Assembly: GCF_000012845.1 (NCBI RefSeq)
Contig: NC_009615.1
Coordinates: 4,404,501-4,468,500, forward strand
Reading direction: 5' to 3'
From: Parabacteroides distasonis ATCC 8503
Lineage (GTDB): Bacteria; Bacteroidota; Bacteroidia; Bacteroidales; Tannerellaceae
DNA length: 64,000 bases
The position numbers and the translations under genes are program-made. Of this stretch, positions 24,473 through 34,458 are shown piece by piece. The notes under the pieces were generated by a model that was given only the letters and a program-made list of their open reading frames with translations, was not told the origin of the DNA and searched no databases. Numbering within the stretch: the stretch's first letter is position 1; every line of letters starts with the position of its first letter.

Positions 24473-25618
24473 ATGATGGAATTTAAGCGGAATATACTTA
24501 TAACAGGAGGAGCCGGATTTATTGGTAGCCATGTGGTGCGCCTGTTTGTGAACAAGTATATTGATTGTCATATCATTAACTTGGATAAATTGACATATGC
24601 TGGGAATTTGGCAAATCTTAAGGACATAGAGAACAGGCAAAATTACACTTTTGTAAAGGCTGATATTTGCGATTTTATAAAGATTCAAGAGTTAATGGTG
24701 CAATATGAAGTGGACGGTGTGATTCATTTAGCAGCAGAAAGCCATGTGGATCGGAGTATCAAGGATCCGTTCACTTTCGCTCGAACGAATGTGATGGGAA
24801 CCCTATCCTTATTACAAGCGGCCAAATTGTATTGGGAATCGCTACCTGAAAAATATGAAGGTAAGATGTTTTACCATATCTCAACGGATGAGGTTTATGG
24901 TGCGTTAACCATGAGTCATCCGGAGGGAATAGAACCGCCATTTATCACTACCGCTTCCTCGGGTGGGCATCACCATGCCTACGGAAAGGATTTCTTTTAT
25001 GAGAATACCAAGTATAACCCACATAGTCCATACTCCGCAAGTAAGGCGAGCAGTGACCATTTTGTTCGTGCATTCCACGATACCTACGGGATGCCGACTA
25101 TTGTGACTAATTGTAGTAATAATTATGGCCCTTACCAGTTCCCAGAGAAGCTGATTCCCTTATTCATTAATAATATTCGTCATCGCAAACCCCTGCCTGT
25201 TTACGGAAGAGGCGAGAATGTGCGGGATTGGTTGTTCGTTGAAGATCATGCCCGTGCCATTGATTTGATATTTCATCAGGGTAAGGTTGCGGATACCTAT
25301 AATATAGGGGGCTTCAATGAATGGAAGAATATTGATATCATCAAGGTGATCATTCGTACCGTAGACCGTTTGTTGGGACGTAGGGAAGGAGAGGATATGG
25401 ATCTCATCACTTATGTAACCGACCGTTTGGGACATGATGCTCGGTATGCCATTGATTCTACCAAATTGCAGAAAGAACTAGGTTGGGAACCTTTATATCA
25501 ATTTGAAGAAGGTATTGAAAAGACCGTAAAATGGTATTTGGAGAATCAGGAATGGATGGATAACATCACGAGTGGGGAGTGTGAGAGGTATTATGATTCT
25601 ATGTACAACGGTAGGTGA
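24473..25618 (+). CDS. rfbB: dTDP-glucose 4,6-dehydratase
   Basis: 381 residues. NAD-binding GGAGFIGSHVV, the HLAAESHVDRSI segment, catalytic Thr/Asp/Glu in HISTDEVYG, and Tyr-Lys in YSASKASSDHFVR are all present. It makes dTDP-4-keto-6-deoxyglucose, the substrate of the two ketoisomerase-like genes that follow. No rfbA (thymidylyltransferase) is in the window, so that step must come from elsewhere. An insertion near 150-175 (HPEGIEPPF...GGHHHAYGKDF) is typical of Bacteroidetes RfbB. Confidence 0.95.
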   Translation: MMEFKRNILITGGAGFIGSHVVRLFVNKYIDCHIINLDKLTYAGNLANLKDIENRQNYTFVKADICDFIKIQELMVQYEVDGVIHLAAESHVDRSIKDPFTFARTNVMGTLSLLQAAKLYWESLPEKYEGKMFYHISTDEVYGALTMSHPEGIEPPFITTASSGGHHHAYGKDFFYENTKYNPHSPYSASKASSDHFVRAFHDTYGMPTIVTNCSNNYGPYQFPEKLIPLFINNIRHRKPLPVYGRGENVRDWLFVEDHARAIDLIFHQGKVADTYNIGGFNEWKNIDIIKVIIRTVDRLLGRREGEDMDLITYVTDRLGHDARYAIDSTKLQKELGWEPLYQFEEGIEKTVKWYLENQEWMDNITSGECERYYDSMYNGR

Positions 25619-26046
25619 GAAAATATATGGATAACAAGCCGGTAATAATAGAGCTACCCAAGTTTTTAGATAAGCGGGGTAATCTTTCCTTTGTAGAGGA
25701 ATTCCAGCATGTTCCATTCAAAATCGCACGTAGTTATTGGATATACGATGTGCCGGGAGGGGAAGTGCGTGGAGGTCATGCCTATAAGAAGAATGAAGAG
25801 TTTATCATCGCATTGTCGGGAAGTTTTGAGGTTCATATTGATGATGGGATACGACAACAGACATTCCTGTTGAATCGATCCTATTACGGACTTTATGTGC
25901 CCAAAGGGGCTTGGAGGGAAATGGTCAATTTTTCAACAAACTCATTGGCCTTAGTTTTAGCGTCTATCCCTTATAGTGTGGATGATTATATATACGATTA
26001 TCAAGAATTTAAAAATTATACTCATGCGAACATCCAGTGTTTATGA
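25615..26046 (+). CDS. FdtA-like dTDP-4-keto-6-deoxyhexose 3,4-ketoisomerase, copy 1
   Basis: 143 residues from a GTG at 25615 that overlaps the rfbB stop; the ATG at 25627 (MDNKPVIIEL) is an equally good start. A single cupin of the WxcM/FdtA family with RGNLSFVEE, YDVPGGEVRGGHAYK (metal/substrate His) and GLYVPKGAWREM. FdtA or QdtA moves the keto group from C4 to C3 so an aminotransferase can make a 3-amino sugar. A near-identical second copy follows directly. Confidence 0.88.
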   Translation: MRKYMDNKPVIIELPKFLDKRGNLSFVEEFQHVPFKIARSYWIYDVPGGEVRGGHAYKKNEEFIIALSGSFEVHIDDGIRQQTFLLNRSYYGLYVPKGAWREMVNFSTNSLALVLASIPYSVDDYIYDYQEFKNYTHANIQCL

Positions 26047-26443
26047 TTGTACAATGATAGAGCTTGATAAACATCATAGCGACCGAAAAGGAAACTTAAC
26101 AGTAGTAGAGAACCTAAAGACTGTCCCTTTTGATGTGAAACGCGCTTATTATTTGTATGATGTCCCTGGTGGTGAGAGTCGTGGTGGCCATGCGCATAAG
26201 GAGCTAAGCCAATTGATTATTGCTGCAAGTGGTAGTTTTACGGTTACATTGGATGACGGAAATGTAAAACGAACTTTCCATTTGAACCGTCCTTATCAAG
26301 GGCTTTATATCGTTCCGGGTATATGGCGTACATTGGATGATTTTTCTTCGGGTTCTGTATGCTTGGTTTTGGCTTCGAATGGGTATGATGAGGGGGATTA
26401 TATAAGGGATTATGATAAATTTTTAGAATTTAGGAGAGATTAG
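26024..26443 (+). CDS. FdtA-like 3,4-ketoisomerase, copy 2
   Basis: 139 residues from the ATG at 26024 (MRTSSVYDC), overlapping copy 1 by 23 bp. The cupin motifs RKGNLTVVEN, YDVPGGESRGGHAHK and GLYIVPGIWRTLDDFSSGSVCLVLAS are more canonical than in copy 1 (HAHK against HAYK). The two copies may have opposite stereochemistry (Fuc3N or Qui3N route) or act as a heteromer. The aminotransferase at 27488 is the expected next enzyme. Confidence 0.88.
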   Translation: MRTSSVYDCTMIELDKHHSDRKGNLTVVENLKTVPFDVKRAYYLYDVPGGESRGGHAHKELSQLIIAASGSFTVTLDDGNVKRTFHLNRPYQGLYIVPGIWRTLDDFSSGSVCLVLASNGYDEGDYIRDYDKFLEFRRD

Positions 26444-26485
26444 TATTTTGTTTTTCATTGTGATAAATCTGCTAATTTTAATATA

Positions 26486-27454
26486 ATGAATAATAATCAA
26501 ACAAGAGTCTTGATTACTGCAATAGGTACAATGAATTGTACAACTATAATAAGTGAATTAAAGAAGGCTGAAGAGGTTTTTTATGTGATTGGAGCTGATA
26601 TAAATGGAAAATATAGTATTGCAAATTCCAATGAAGTTGATGAATTTTTTCAATTTCCCTCTGTATTACATGATAGGGAAGGTTATGTTCAATATCTACT
26701 GAATTTTTGTAAGGAACATAATGTAGAGGTGTTTTTTTGTGTGGTAGATGAAGAAGTTGAGGTTGTTGCAAAACATAAAGAAGATTTTAATGCTATTGGT
26801 ATTACATTGTGTCTCGCAAATATAGATGCTATAATTACTTGTCATAATAAGAATTTATTTGCAGAATGGTCGGAAAAAAATATCGCAAAATATTGTATAA
26901 AGAGATATGAAAATATAACGGATGTTAATAATGATAATTTTCCAATATTTATCAAACCTGTTGAGGGAAGAGCTAGTATAGGATGCAGAAAAATTGAAAA
27001 TATGGAAGAGCTGTGGAAGTATGCTAGTGTTTGGGATAATTATATTGCTCAAGAATATGTGACAGGTGAAATTGTTTCTGTTGACATAGTCCGTAATAGA
27101 AAAACAGAGCAATTTGAGGTTGTTCAAAAATTAGAATTACTCCGCAATAGTAATGGGTGTGGTATTGCGGTGGAAATTGTAGATATTCCTGAAATACGAC
27201 AACTCTGTTGTATAATTGCAGATATCTTTAATTTGAATGGTGTGATAAATGCAGAATTTTTCATAACCAATAAAGGCCTAAAAATCATAGAAATTAACCC
27301 TAGGCTTCCGGCTGGTATTGAATATTCATGTATGGCTGGTTTGGATGTTGTGCTTAATGCTTTGCGTATAGCTCGTGGAGAAGCTTGTATTTTTAAGGAT
27401 ATTAAAATAGGAGCTCATTATGCAAAAAGATATGAAACGTATGAGATAAAATAA
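26486..27454 (+). CDS. ATP-grasp ligase of the capsule locus
   Basis: 322 residues. A Rossmann-like N-terminal domain (VLITAIGT) precedes an ATP-grasp fold with FPIFIKPVEGRASIGCRKI (P-loop-like Lys region), YIAQEYVTGEIVSVDIV and the metal-binding GLKIIEINPRLP. Members ligate a carboxylate to an amine using ATP, like CarB or PylC. In a capsule locus it may couple an amino acid or other acid to an amino sugar. The gene is markedly more AT-rich than those before it, so the imported cassette may begin about here. Confidence 0.85.
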   Translation: MNNNQTRVLITAIGTMNCTTIISELKKAEEVFYVIGADINGKYSIANSNEVDEFFQFPSVLHDREGYVQYLLNFCKEHNVEVFFCVVDEEVEVVAKHKEDFNAIGITLCLANIDAIITCHNKNLFAEWSEKNIAKYCIKRYENITDVNNDNFPIFIKPVEGRASIGCRKIENMEELWKYASVWDNYIAQEYVTGEIVSVDIVRNRKTEQFEVVQKLELLRNSNGCGIAVEIVDIPEIRQLCCIIADIFNLNGVINAEFFITNKGLKIIEINPRLPAGIEYSCMAGLDVVLNALRIARGEACIFKDIKIGAHYAKRYETYEIK

Positions 27455-27487
27455 TGAATCATAAGAACAACTTAAAGTATAAATAAT

Positions 27488-28591
27488 ATGATTCCATTTC
27501 TTTCATTAAAAGATTTGACTGCTCTTCACGCAGAGGAGATTCACGAAGTTGTGTGTCGTGTGGTTGATAGCGGTTGGTATTTACAAGGTAAGGAAAATGA
27601 TACTTTCGAGACTAACTATGCCAAATATATAGGAACAGGGTATTGTATTGGTTGTGCAAATGGTCTTGACGCACTTATATGGATATTCCGAGCGTACATT
27701 GAATTGGGCGTGATGAAACCTGGTGATGAGGTGATTGTTCCTGCTAATACCTATATAGCTACGATTTTGGCAATAACAGAAAATGGTTTGAAGCCGATTT
27801 TAGTAGAGCCGAAACTCAATACGCTTGAGATTGATGAAGACTTGATAGAAGAGGTCATTACGCCTAGAACGAAAGCTATTGCCATTGTCCATTTGTATGG
27901 ACGTATAGCTTATACGGAGAAAATCGGAACGTTATGCAAAAAGTACGATCTGAAATTGGTGGAGGATTGTGCACAAAGTCATGGTTGTTTCTATCAAGAT
28001 GGACGTATGACTGGCAACTTGGGGGATGCGGCAGGCCATAGCTTTTATCCGGGTAAGAATTTAGGGGCATTGGGTGATGGCGGTGCGGTGACGACGAATG
28101 ATAAGGAATTAGCTGTAGCCATCCGAGCGTTGGCCAATTATGGAAGCCAAAAGAAATACGTATTTAAATATACGGGACGTAATAGTCGTTTGGATGAAAT
28201 CCAAGCAGCCGTGTTGGACGTGAAGCTAAAATATTTAAAGGAAGACAACGCCCACAGAAAGATGATCGGAAAATATTATATAGATCATATAAACAATCCG
28301 CATATCAATTTTCCGGATACGCTTCCTGAAGAGCAAAATGTATTTCATCTTTTTCCGGTATTTTGCGAAAGGCGGGATGAGCTCCAAGCTTATTTAACCA
28401 AGAATGGAGTAGGTACGGTTATACATTATCCGATTCCTCCTCATAAACAGGAGTGTTATAAGCAATGGAATGAACTAGCATTCCCGATAACAGAACAAAT
28501 AGCCTCACAAGAATTGAGCTTGCCTATAAGTCCTGTATTGACAATAGAGGAGGCAACTTATGTGGTAAATGTATTGAATAAATGGGAATAG
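27488..28591 (+). CDS. FdtB-like sugar aminotransferase (DegT/DnrJ/EryC1 family)
   Basis: 367 residues of the PLP-dependent aspartate-aminotransferase fold. The PLP lysine lies in [16 protein letters not shown], with VEDCAQSHG and the DGLDALIW-like N-terminal motif. Close kin (FdtB, QdtB) transaminate dTDP-3-keto-6-deoxyhexoses. Directly after the ketoisomerases, this gives dTDP-3-amino-3,6-dideoxy-galactose or -glucose. Its stop overlaps the flippase start by 10 bp. Confidence 0.93.
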   Translation: MIPFLSLKDLTALHAEEIHEVVCRVVDSGWYLQGKENDTFETNYAKYIGTGYCIGCANGLDALIWIFRAYIELGVMKPGDEVIVPANTYIATILAITENGLKPILVEPKLNTLEIDEDLIEEVITPRTKAIAIVHLYGRIAYTEKIGTLCKKYDLKLVEDCAQSHGCFYQDGRMTGNLGDAAGHSFYPGKNLGALGDGGAVTTNDKELAVAIRALANYGSQKKYVFKYTGRNSRLDEIQAAVLDVKLKYLKEDNAHRKMIGKYYIDHINNPHINFPDTLPEEQNVFHLFPVFCERRDELQAYLTKNGVGTVIHYPIPPHKQECYKQWNELAFPITEQIASQELSLPISPVLTIEEATYVVNVLNKWE

Positions 28592-29880
28592 TTCATAAAA
28601 TTCTCTCTTTCAGCCAACGGACATTAAAGGCGGACATCGTAAAAGTCTTTTCCTTTACAGCCATGTCTACCGTGGTAAAGATGCTTACGGGGCTGATTAG
28701 CGTTAAAGTGGTAGCCTCAATAATTGGTCCTTCTGGAGTGGCTTTAGTGGGACAATTGAATAATTTCGCTACAATTGCGATGTCTTTAGCCAGTGGAGGT
28801 ATCAATAACGGTATCACCAAATACGTGGCTGAATATAAAGAGGATAAAGAGAGAATCAAGGACTGCTTATCGACTGCGTTGCAGATCACGGCTGTCTGTT
28901 CATTACTTGTTGGTACTTTTTTGATTCTCTTCAACTCTTATTTAAGCAAGGTCATCTTATTATCACCGGATTATAATTACGTTTTTATCATATTTGGTTT
29001 TACAATCTTATTGTATGCTTTAAATCTAATGTTAATCTCGATTCTTAACGGGTTTAAGGAATTTAAGAGATATGTAAGGATTAATATTGCCAATAGCGTA
29101 ATAGGCTTGATTTTCACATTGTCATTTGTTTCTGTTTTAAGATTGCCCGGTGCTTTGATCAGTGCCGTGACCTATCAAAGCATTATGTTCTTTATTACGC
29201 TTTGGATGATGCGGAAATTACCTTGGTTTACATGGGGTAATTTTAAGCGGAAGATAAACGGTACCTTGTCGAGGAAATATATGCACTATACCTTGATGGC
29301 GCTTACTACAGCGGCTACGGTACCTGTTTCCCAAATGTTGTTGAGAGGATATGTGATTTCAGAGATATCGCCTGTAGAAGCAGGTTGGTGGGAAGGCATG
29401 AACCGGATCTCTCACATGTATCTGATGGTGATTACAAGTTCGTTTTCTGTTTATTATTTGCCACGCCTTTCGGAATTGAAGGATTCTGTTGAGATCAAGC
29501 GGGAAATAGTGAAGGCTTACAAAGTGATTGTTCCGATGTTGTTGGTCGCTTTTACTTTGGTTTACCTGTTGCGTACTGTCATGATCCGTATTCTTTTCAC
29601 ACCGGAGTTCTTGCCGATGGAGAATCTGTTCTTTTGGCAATTGGCTGGAGATTTTTTTAAGATATGTAGTTGGCTGTTATCTTTCTTACTGGTCGCTAAA
29701 TCTATGACAAAAGCATTTGTATCAACAGAAGTGTTGTTTTCTTTGAATTTTGTGATATTGGGTTTCTTGTTTATGCGTATGAATGGTGTAGTAGGAATCA
29801 ATCAGGCGTACTTGGTGAATTATGTGGTGTATTTGATTTGTATGGTTTTTATTTTTAGAAGAATATTGTATGTAAAATAG
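28582..29880 (+). CDS. O-antigen/capsule flippase (Wzx type)
   Basis: 432 residues with about 12 hydrophobic segments in the MATE/PST arrangement and the N-terminal pattern [20 protein letters not shown]. It should move the undecaprenyl-linked repeat unit to the periplasmic face of the inner membrane. It belongs to the WzxE-like branch with intact FAT and [14 protein letters not shown] motifs. With the Wzy-like gene at 31431 it marks a Wzx/Wzy-dependent pathway. Confidence 0.92.
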   Translation: MGIVHKILSFSQRTLKADIVKVFSFTAMSTVVKMLTGLISVKVVASIIGPSGVALVGQLNNFATIAMSLASGGINNGITKYVAEYKEDKERIKDCLSTALQITAVCSLLVGTFLILFNSYLSKVILLSPDYNYVFIIFGFTILLYALNLMLISILNGFKEFKRYVRINIANSVIGLIFTLSFVSVLRLPGALISAVTYQSIMFFITLWMMRKLPWFTWGNFKRKINGTLSRKYMHYTLMALTTAATVPVSQMLLRGYVISEISPVEAGWWEGMNRISHMYLMVITSSFSVYYLPRLSELKDSVEIKREIVKAYKVIVPMLLVAFTLVYLLRTVMIRILFTPEFLPMENLFFWQLAGDFFKICSWLLSFLLVAKSMTKAFVSTEVLFSLNFVILGFLFMRMNGVVGINQAYLVNYVVYLICMVFIFRRILYVK

Positions 29881-29911
29881 TCTTTTGGTAGAGTTAATTG
29901 TAATTGAAGTG

Positions 29912-31417
29912 ATGAAACATAGGGTAGATTGGAATAATATTTGTTTGACAGCAAAGAAAAATATACATCAAGATGTTGAGGCTGGAAATTTAAACTTGGC
30001 ACTAAAAAAGATTCGGTCGGTTCTTAATATAGAAATAAACAGTTCGATTTATAGAGATGATGAGCTGGAGTCTATATTGTTAAAAATATCTGATATATTA
30101 TTTCCAGAAGAATGTTTATTTCACCCCATACAAGGTAATTATGTGTTCTGTGATTCTATGATGTGGGATGATCATGGTTTGACTCAACAATATCTTAGTG
30201 CAATAATGAATATGGGCGTTAATATATTATATATAAAAACAGAGCTTTCGGATCACCCTAGTGAAGAAATACAATCTATGTTGGATAAATATGAGAAAGC
30301 TTCAGTTATAAAGATTAGTAAGGATACTGATTTCGTAAAATCTATACAATTGATATATAATAGTATAGTTGAATATAGACCTGAGAAGATTTTTATTCAT
30401 TCTTTTTCTTGCCTTGACGTTGTTGTTTTAAATAAGATTGCATCTTCTATTAGATATAGAATAAATTTAGGTAGTCATTTGACTTGGGTTGGTATCAATT
30501 GTACGGATATTATGCTGGAGTTTGATGATTTTGGCTATACTGTATCTTTGGAAAAACGTTGTTTTCCTAAGAATAAAATGTTTAAACTACCTTTTTATCC
30601 GGTTCTTGATAGTCATTGTTTTGAAGGATTTGATTTTCCTCTACAGGAGGGAGCAGTTCTAATGTTTACAGGAGGAGCTTCATATAAAATCAAAGATAAG
30701 AACGATACTTTTTTGAATATTATTAAAAAACTAATTGAGAATAATAATTCATTGATTGTTCTTATTGCTTTGCGAGACAATAATGAGTATGTGAGTAAAT
30801 TTATATTAAAAAATAATTTGTATGGTAGATTGATAAATCTTAGTTATAGAAAAGATATAAATCAAGTATTTAAACATATTGATATTTTTCTTCAAACTTA
30901 TCCTACTGTTGGTGGCTTAATGTTAAAGTATGCAATGTTAAATAGAAAACCTGTTCTATCCTTTGTTTTAAAGGAAAGTTTTGAATCTTACTCTAAGATT
31001 GATGATAAACCAGTTGATTTTGGCGATCGAACATATAGACTTGCATATACAAATTTGGAAGAATTTCATGAAGAAGCGAAAAAATTAATAGAAGATAGGG
31101 TGTATAGGGAGTCTATAGGAAATGTGCTGGGTGATTGTGCGTTGGATGAACTTAAATTCAATGATGAATTTAAGAGGATAATTTTAGGTGATTCAGAGTT
31201 GAATTTTAAGTTTTCTAAATTGTCATTGGATTATGATGTGTTGGATAAAAGATTTTCTGACTCGGAAGAAACTAGAGAGAGTATTTATTTTGCAACATTG
31301 TTACGAAGTTATGGGCTGAATTTTTTATTTTTGTTTTATCCGTTGTTTTTATTTAGATTTAATGATGTGTTGAATACTATTTGGAGGTATTTAAAAAATA
31401 AATATGTGTTAGGCTGA
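29912..31417 (+). CDS. Glycosyltransferase-like protein (GT4-type fold)
   Basis: 501 residues from the ATG at 29912 (MKHRVDWNN); a TTG at 29885 is a weaker alternative. The C-terminal half resembles a GT-B fold: VLMFTGGASYKIKDKNDTFLNIIKKLIEN, INLSYRKDINQVFKHIDIFLQTYPTVGGLMLKYAML. The last 40 residues are hydrophobic (LNFLFLFYPLFLFRF) and may dock it to the membrane. No confident donor or acceptor. AT-rich, in line with the Wzy-like gene that follows 13 bp later. Confidence 0.65.
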   Translation: MKHRVDWNNICLTAKKNIHQDVEAGNLNLALKKIRSVLNIEINSSIYRDDELESILLKISDILFPEECLFHPIQGNYVFCDSMMWDDHGLTQQYLSAIMNMGVNILYIKTELSDHPSEEIQSMLDKYEKASVIKISKDTDFVKSIQLIYNSIVEYRPEKIFIHSFSCLDVVVLNKIASSIRYRINLGSHLTWVGINCTDIMLEFDDFGYTVSLEKRCFPKNKMFKLPFYPVLDSHCFEGFDFPLQEGAVLMFTGGASYKIKDKNDTFLNIIKKLIENNNSLIVLIALRDNNEYVSKFILKNNLYGRLINLSYRKDINQVFKHIDIFLQTYPTVGGLMLKYAMLNRKPVLSFVLKESFESYSKIDDKPVDFGDRTYRLAYTNLEEFHEEAKKLIEDRVYRESIGNVLGDCALDELKFNDEFKRIILGDSELNFKFSKLSLDYDVLDKRFSDSEETRESIYFATLLRSYGLNFLFLFYPLFLFRFNDVLNTIWRYLKNKYVLG

Positions 31418-31430
31418 TTGATTTAGTTGG

Positions 31431-32597
31431 ATGTGCAATGTGTTTCCTAAGTATGATGATACTTTATATACAGAATTATTTGGTATGCAAATACGAAAAT
31501 ATGTTCTATTCATATTTCTGATAGGTTTGATATTATCCTCTGAGTTGTATTTCTTTTGGGGATTAAAAGTTGGCAATTGTGGACAGTTACTATGTGGAAT
31601 ATCGGTTTTGATTCTATCCGGTATGAAGGTTGAAGAAAAGAGTTTTACTTCTAGCTTCTTGTTTCTTGTTTTTTATTTGTATGCTTCTTTATATGTATTA
31701 GATCTTAATTTATTAGGCAGATTATTTTCTTTTTTGCCATTTTTTGTCTTTTTCTTGAAGAAGAGAGATGTACAGATAGTTTATACTCTGTACCGGGATT
31801 TTTTTGTATATACGATAACGATTTCATTGGTTGTCTATTTTTTAGTGGTATGGATTGAATATGATTTACCTCATTCTATAATAGAACCTTTGAATAATTT
31901 AAAATCATACAATTATTTAGCTTATCCTTTTTGTGTAATACCAGATGAAAACTATTTTTCTTATTTTCGTTTTTGTGGTTGTTATGATGAGCCGGGTGTA
32001 GTAGGTACTATTGCAGGGGTTATGCTCATTACAAACCGATGGAATATGAGGGATTGGAAGAATGTGGTTTTGTTGCTGAGTGGGGTTTTTAGTTTCTCTT
32101 TGTATTTTTATCTACTTCAATTTTTATATTTCCTGCTTTATGCAAAGGTGCAGTATAAGATTCTCGTTTTATTGCTTTTGACAGACCTGTTTCTGTATTT
32201 GCAAAATGATGAGTTAGTGAACAAGTTTATTTTAACTCGTTTGGATTTTTCAGGAGGCGAGTTTTCTGGAGATAATCGTACAACAGCTTCCTTTGATAGT
32301 TGGTATAAGAATTTTTTGTTCACAGCGAATTTTTGGATAGGATGTGGAAAAGGTATGGCAGAAATAGTCGATTCGGGTGGTGCCTCCTATAAACATCTAA
32401 TAGTGGATCATGGTTTTATCATGTTTACTATTTATATGTTCTCATTTCTTTATCTTATTTGGAGGAGCCATTCAATGTCTAAAAATTTCTTGATTATGTC
32501 TATTGTACTTTTTTCTTTGATTTATCAACGACCATTTATTTTTAGTTATTTGTATTTGTTTTTGTTGATATCTCCTATATATGTTTTAAAGAGATAA
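31431..32597 (+). CDS. Polysaccharide polymerase (Wzy-like)
   Basis: 388 residues with 10-11 hydrophobic segments and one large loop (about 150-195 and 270-310) rich in charged residues, including FCGCYDEPGVVGTIAG. This topology, the low sequence conservation and the location beside wzx fit a Wzy polymerase joining repeat units in the periplasm. Phenylalanine and leucine content is very high and the DNA is AT-rich. Call is by topology and context. Confidence 0.75.
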   Translation: MCNVFPKYDDTLYTELFGMQIRKYVLFIFLIGLILSSELYFFWGLKVGNCGQLLCGISVLILSGMKVEEKSFTSSFLFLVFYLYASLYVLDLNLLGRLFSFLPFFVFFLKKRDVQIVYTLYRDFFVYTITISLVVYFLVVWIEYDLPHSIIEPLNNLKSYNYLAYPFCVIPDENYFSYFRFCGCYDEPGVVGTIAGVMLITNRWNMRDWKNVVLLLSGVFSFSLYFYLLQFLYFLLYAKVQYKILVLLLLTDLFLYLQNDELVNKFILTRLDFSGGEFSGDNRTTASFDSWYKNFLFTANFWIGCGKGMAEIVDSGGASYKHLIVDHGFIMFTIYMFSFLYLIWRSHSMSKNFLIMSIVLFSLIYQRPFIFSYLYLFLLISPIYVLKR

Positions 32598-32617
32598 TAT
32601 TTTAATTTTTATTCGTA

Positions 32618-33730
32618 ATGTCTAGTAAAGTAAAAGTAATAGCTTTTTATTTACCTCAATTTCATCCTATACCAGAAAATGATGAATGGTGGGGGAAAGG
32701 ATTCACAGAATGGACCAGTGTAGGGCGTGCTAAAAAATATTATAGAGGACATTATCAACCTCGAGTTCCGGCTGATTTGGGGTATTATGATCTACGTTTA
32801 CCGCAGGTGCGTCAACAACAAGCTGATTTGGCAAAAGAGGCTGGTATTTCAGCTTTTTGTTATTGGCATTATTGGTTTGGTAATGGAAAACAGCTGTTGG
32901 AAAATCCGTTACAGGAAGTTGTTAAGTTAGGGGAACCAGATTTTCCTTTTTGTTTAGGATGGGCAAACCATACTTGGCTAAATAAATCGTGGAACAGAGA
33001 GAAACAGACGGTTATACCTAAGCCTTTGATATTGCAAGAGTATCCTGGGAAAAAAGATGTTGATTGTCATTTCTATACTATGCTGCCAATGTTTAGAGAT
33101 CAGCGTTATTTTCGAATTCATGGAAAGCTCTTGTTTTTAATATATGCGCCATTGGATATACCGAATTTCAAATATTTTAAAATGAGATGGAACGAATTAG
33201 CGAGTCAAAATGATTTACCAGGATTTTATTTTATTGCAAATTCAGAAGATATATCCAATATAAAGAATCCCATTATTCGAGAGTTTGAAGCTGTTTCTCT
33301 GTGTCGGTTATATTCGGCTTGGAATATAGAAGGGAAAAAAGTGAATAATATTGTTATACGTATTACACGTAATATATCTCGTATTTTAGGGTATTCTTTG
33401 AATAAAATTTCATATAAAAAGGCTATAGAAAAAATTGATACTCCATATTATGAGGAAGATAGAGTGTATCCTAATATTATACCGGGTTGGGATAACTCTC
33501 CTCGTCGTGGGCCCGGAGCATTTATCTTTCATAAAGCTACACCTGCATTATTTAAGAAACATGTAAAGATGATATTGAATAGGATAAAAGATAAACCGGA
33601 TGAGGATAAGGTTATTTTCCTTAAGTCATGGAATGAGTGGGCTGAGGGTAATTATATGGAACCTGATTTGAAGTGGGGAAAAGGATATATTAGGGCTTTG
33701 AGAGAAGCCTTGGAAGAGGATGCTAAATGA
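32618..33730 (+). CDS. WbsX-like glycosyltransferase / GH99-like domain protein
   Basis: 370 residues. Signature motifs of the WbsX family are clear: AFYLPQFHPIPENDEWWGKGFTEWT, GISAFCYWHYWF, FCLGWANHTW and FLKSWNEWAEGNYMEPD. The fold is that of GH99 (endo-alpha-mannosidase-like), but the family occurs in O-antigen and capsule loci and is thought to build glycans. Exact activity is unproven. Cytoplasmic, no signal. Confidence 0.88.
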   Translation: MSSKVKVIAFYLPQFHPIPENDEWWGKGFTEWTSVGRAKKYYRGHYQPRVPADLGYYDLRLPQVRQQQADLAKEAGISAFCYWHYWFGNGKQLLENPLQEVVKLGEPDFPFCLGWANHTWLNKSWNREKQTVIPKPLILQEYPGKKDVDCHFYTMLPMFRDQRYFRIHGKLLFLIYAPLDIPNFKYFKMRWNELASQNDLPGFYFIANSEDISNIKNPIIREFEAVSLCRLYSAWNIEGKKVNNIVIRITRNISRILGYSLNKISYKKAIEKIDTPYYEEDRVYPNIIPGWDNSPRRGPGAFIFHKATPALFKKHVKMILNRIKDKPDEDKVIFLKSWNEWAEGNYMEPDLKWGKGYIRALREALEEDAK

Positions 33731-33747
33731 TTTAAAATTAATACATT

Positions 33748-34458
33748 ATGAATATCGCATTATTAACCGCCGGAGGAACCGGCACTCGTATGCATCAAGA
33801 TATACCCAAGCAATTTCTTCATGTTAAGAATAAACCTATTTTAATTTATACATTGGAGGCTTTTGAGCGGCATCCTAGTATAGATGCTATTATTGTAGTA
33901 GGGTTGGAACGTTGGATTGATATTATATGGGCATATGCGAAGCAATTTAATATAACTAAATTGAAATGGGTGGTATCAGGTGGAAACACTGGTCATGAAT
34001 CGATTCGCAATGGCTTATTAGAATTGGAGAAACATTGTGACATTTCTGATGTTGTAATGATACATGATGGGAATCGACCGATGATAAGTCCGGATATTAT
34101 ATCGGATAGTTTGGCCAAACAAAAAGAGTTTGGAAGTGCCGTTGCAGTAATTCCTTGTGTGGAGGTGGTCTTTAAAAGTAAAGATGGTCAATCATCCACT
34201 ATAAATATACCTAGAGATGAACTACTTCGTACACAAACTCCTCATACTTATGAGCTAGGAAAATTATTGTGGGCACATAGGGAAAGTGATCGATTGGGCA
34301 TTTCAAATACGGTTGCTTCTTGTGATTTGATGTGTAGACTGGGGGAGACTGTATATTTTTCGAAAGGATCAGAGCGGAATTTAAAGATAACGACAGTGGA
34401 AGATATAGAGATTTTTACTTCGTTGTTAGATTATAGGAAAGAGGAGGGATTGAAGTGA
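33748..34458 (+). CDS. IspD/TarI-like cytidylyltransferase (probable CDP-polyol synthase)
   Basis: 236 residues. The nucleotide-binding loop LTAGGTGTRMHQDIPKQFLHVKNKPI and the IHDGNRPMIS and TPHTYE motifs define the IspD/TarI family. TarI-type members join CTP and D-ribitol 5-phosphate; IspD proper makes CDP-methylerythritol and would not be expected in a capsule locus. The LicD-type transferase two genes on supports a CDP-activated polyol phosphate. Which polyol is not decided by sequence. Its stop overlaps the next start. Confidence 0.85.
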   Translation: MNIALLTAGGTGTRMHQDIPKQFLHVKNKPILIYTLEAFERHPSIDAIIVVGLERWIDIIWAYAKQFNITKLKWVVSGGNTGHESIRNGLLELEKHCDISDVVMIHDGNRPMISPDIISDSLAKQKEFGSAVAVIPCVEVVFKSKDGQSSTINIPRDELLRTQTPHTYELGKLLWAHRESDRLGISNTVASCDLMCRLGETVYFSKGSERNLKITTVEDIEIFTSLLDYRKEEGLK

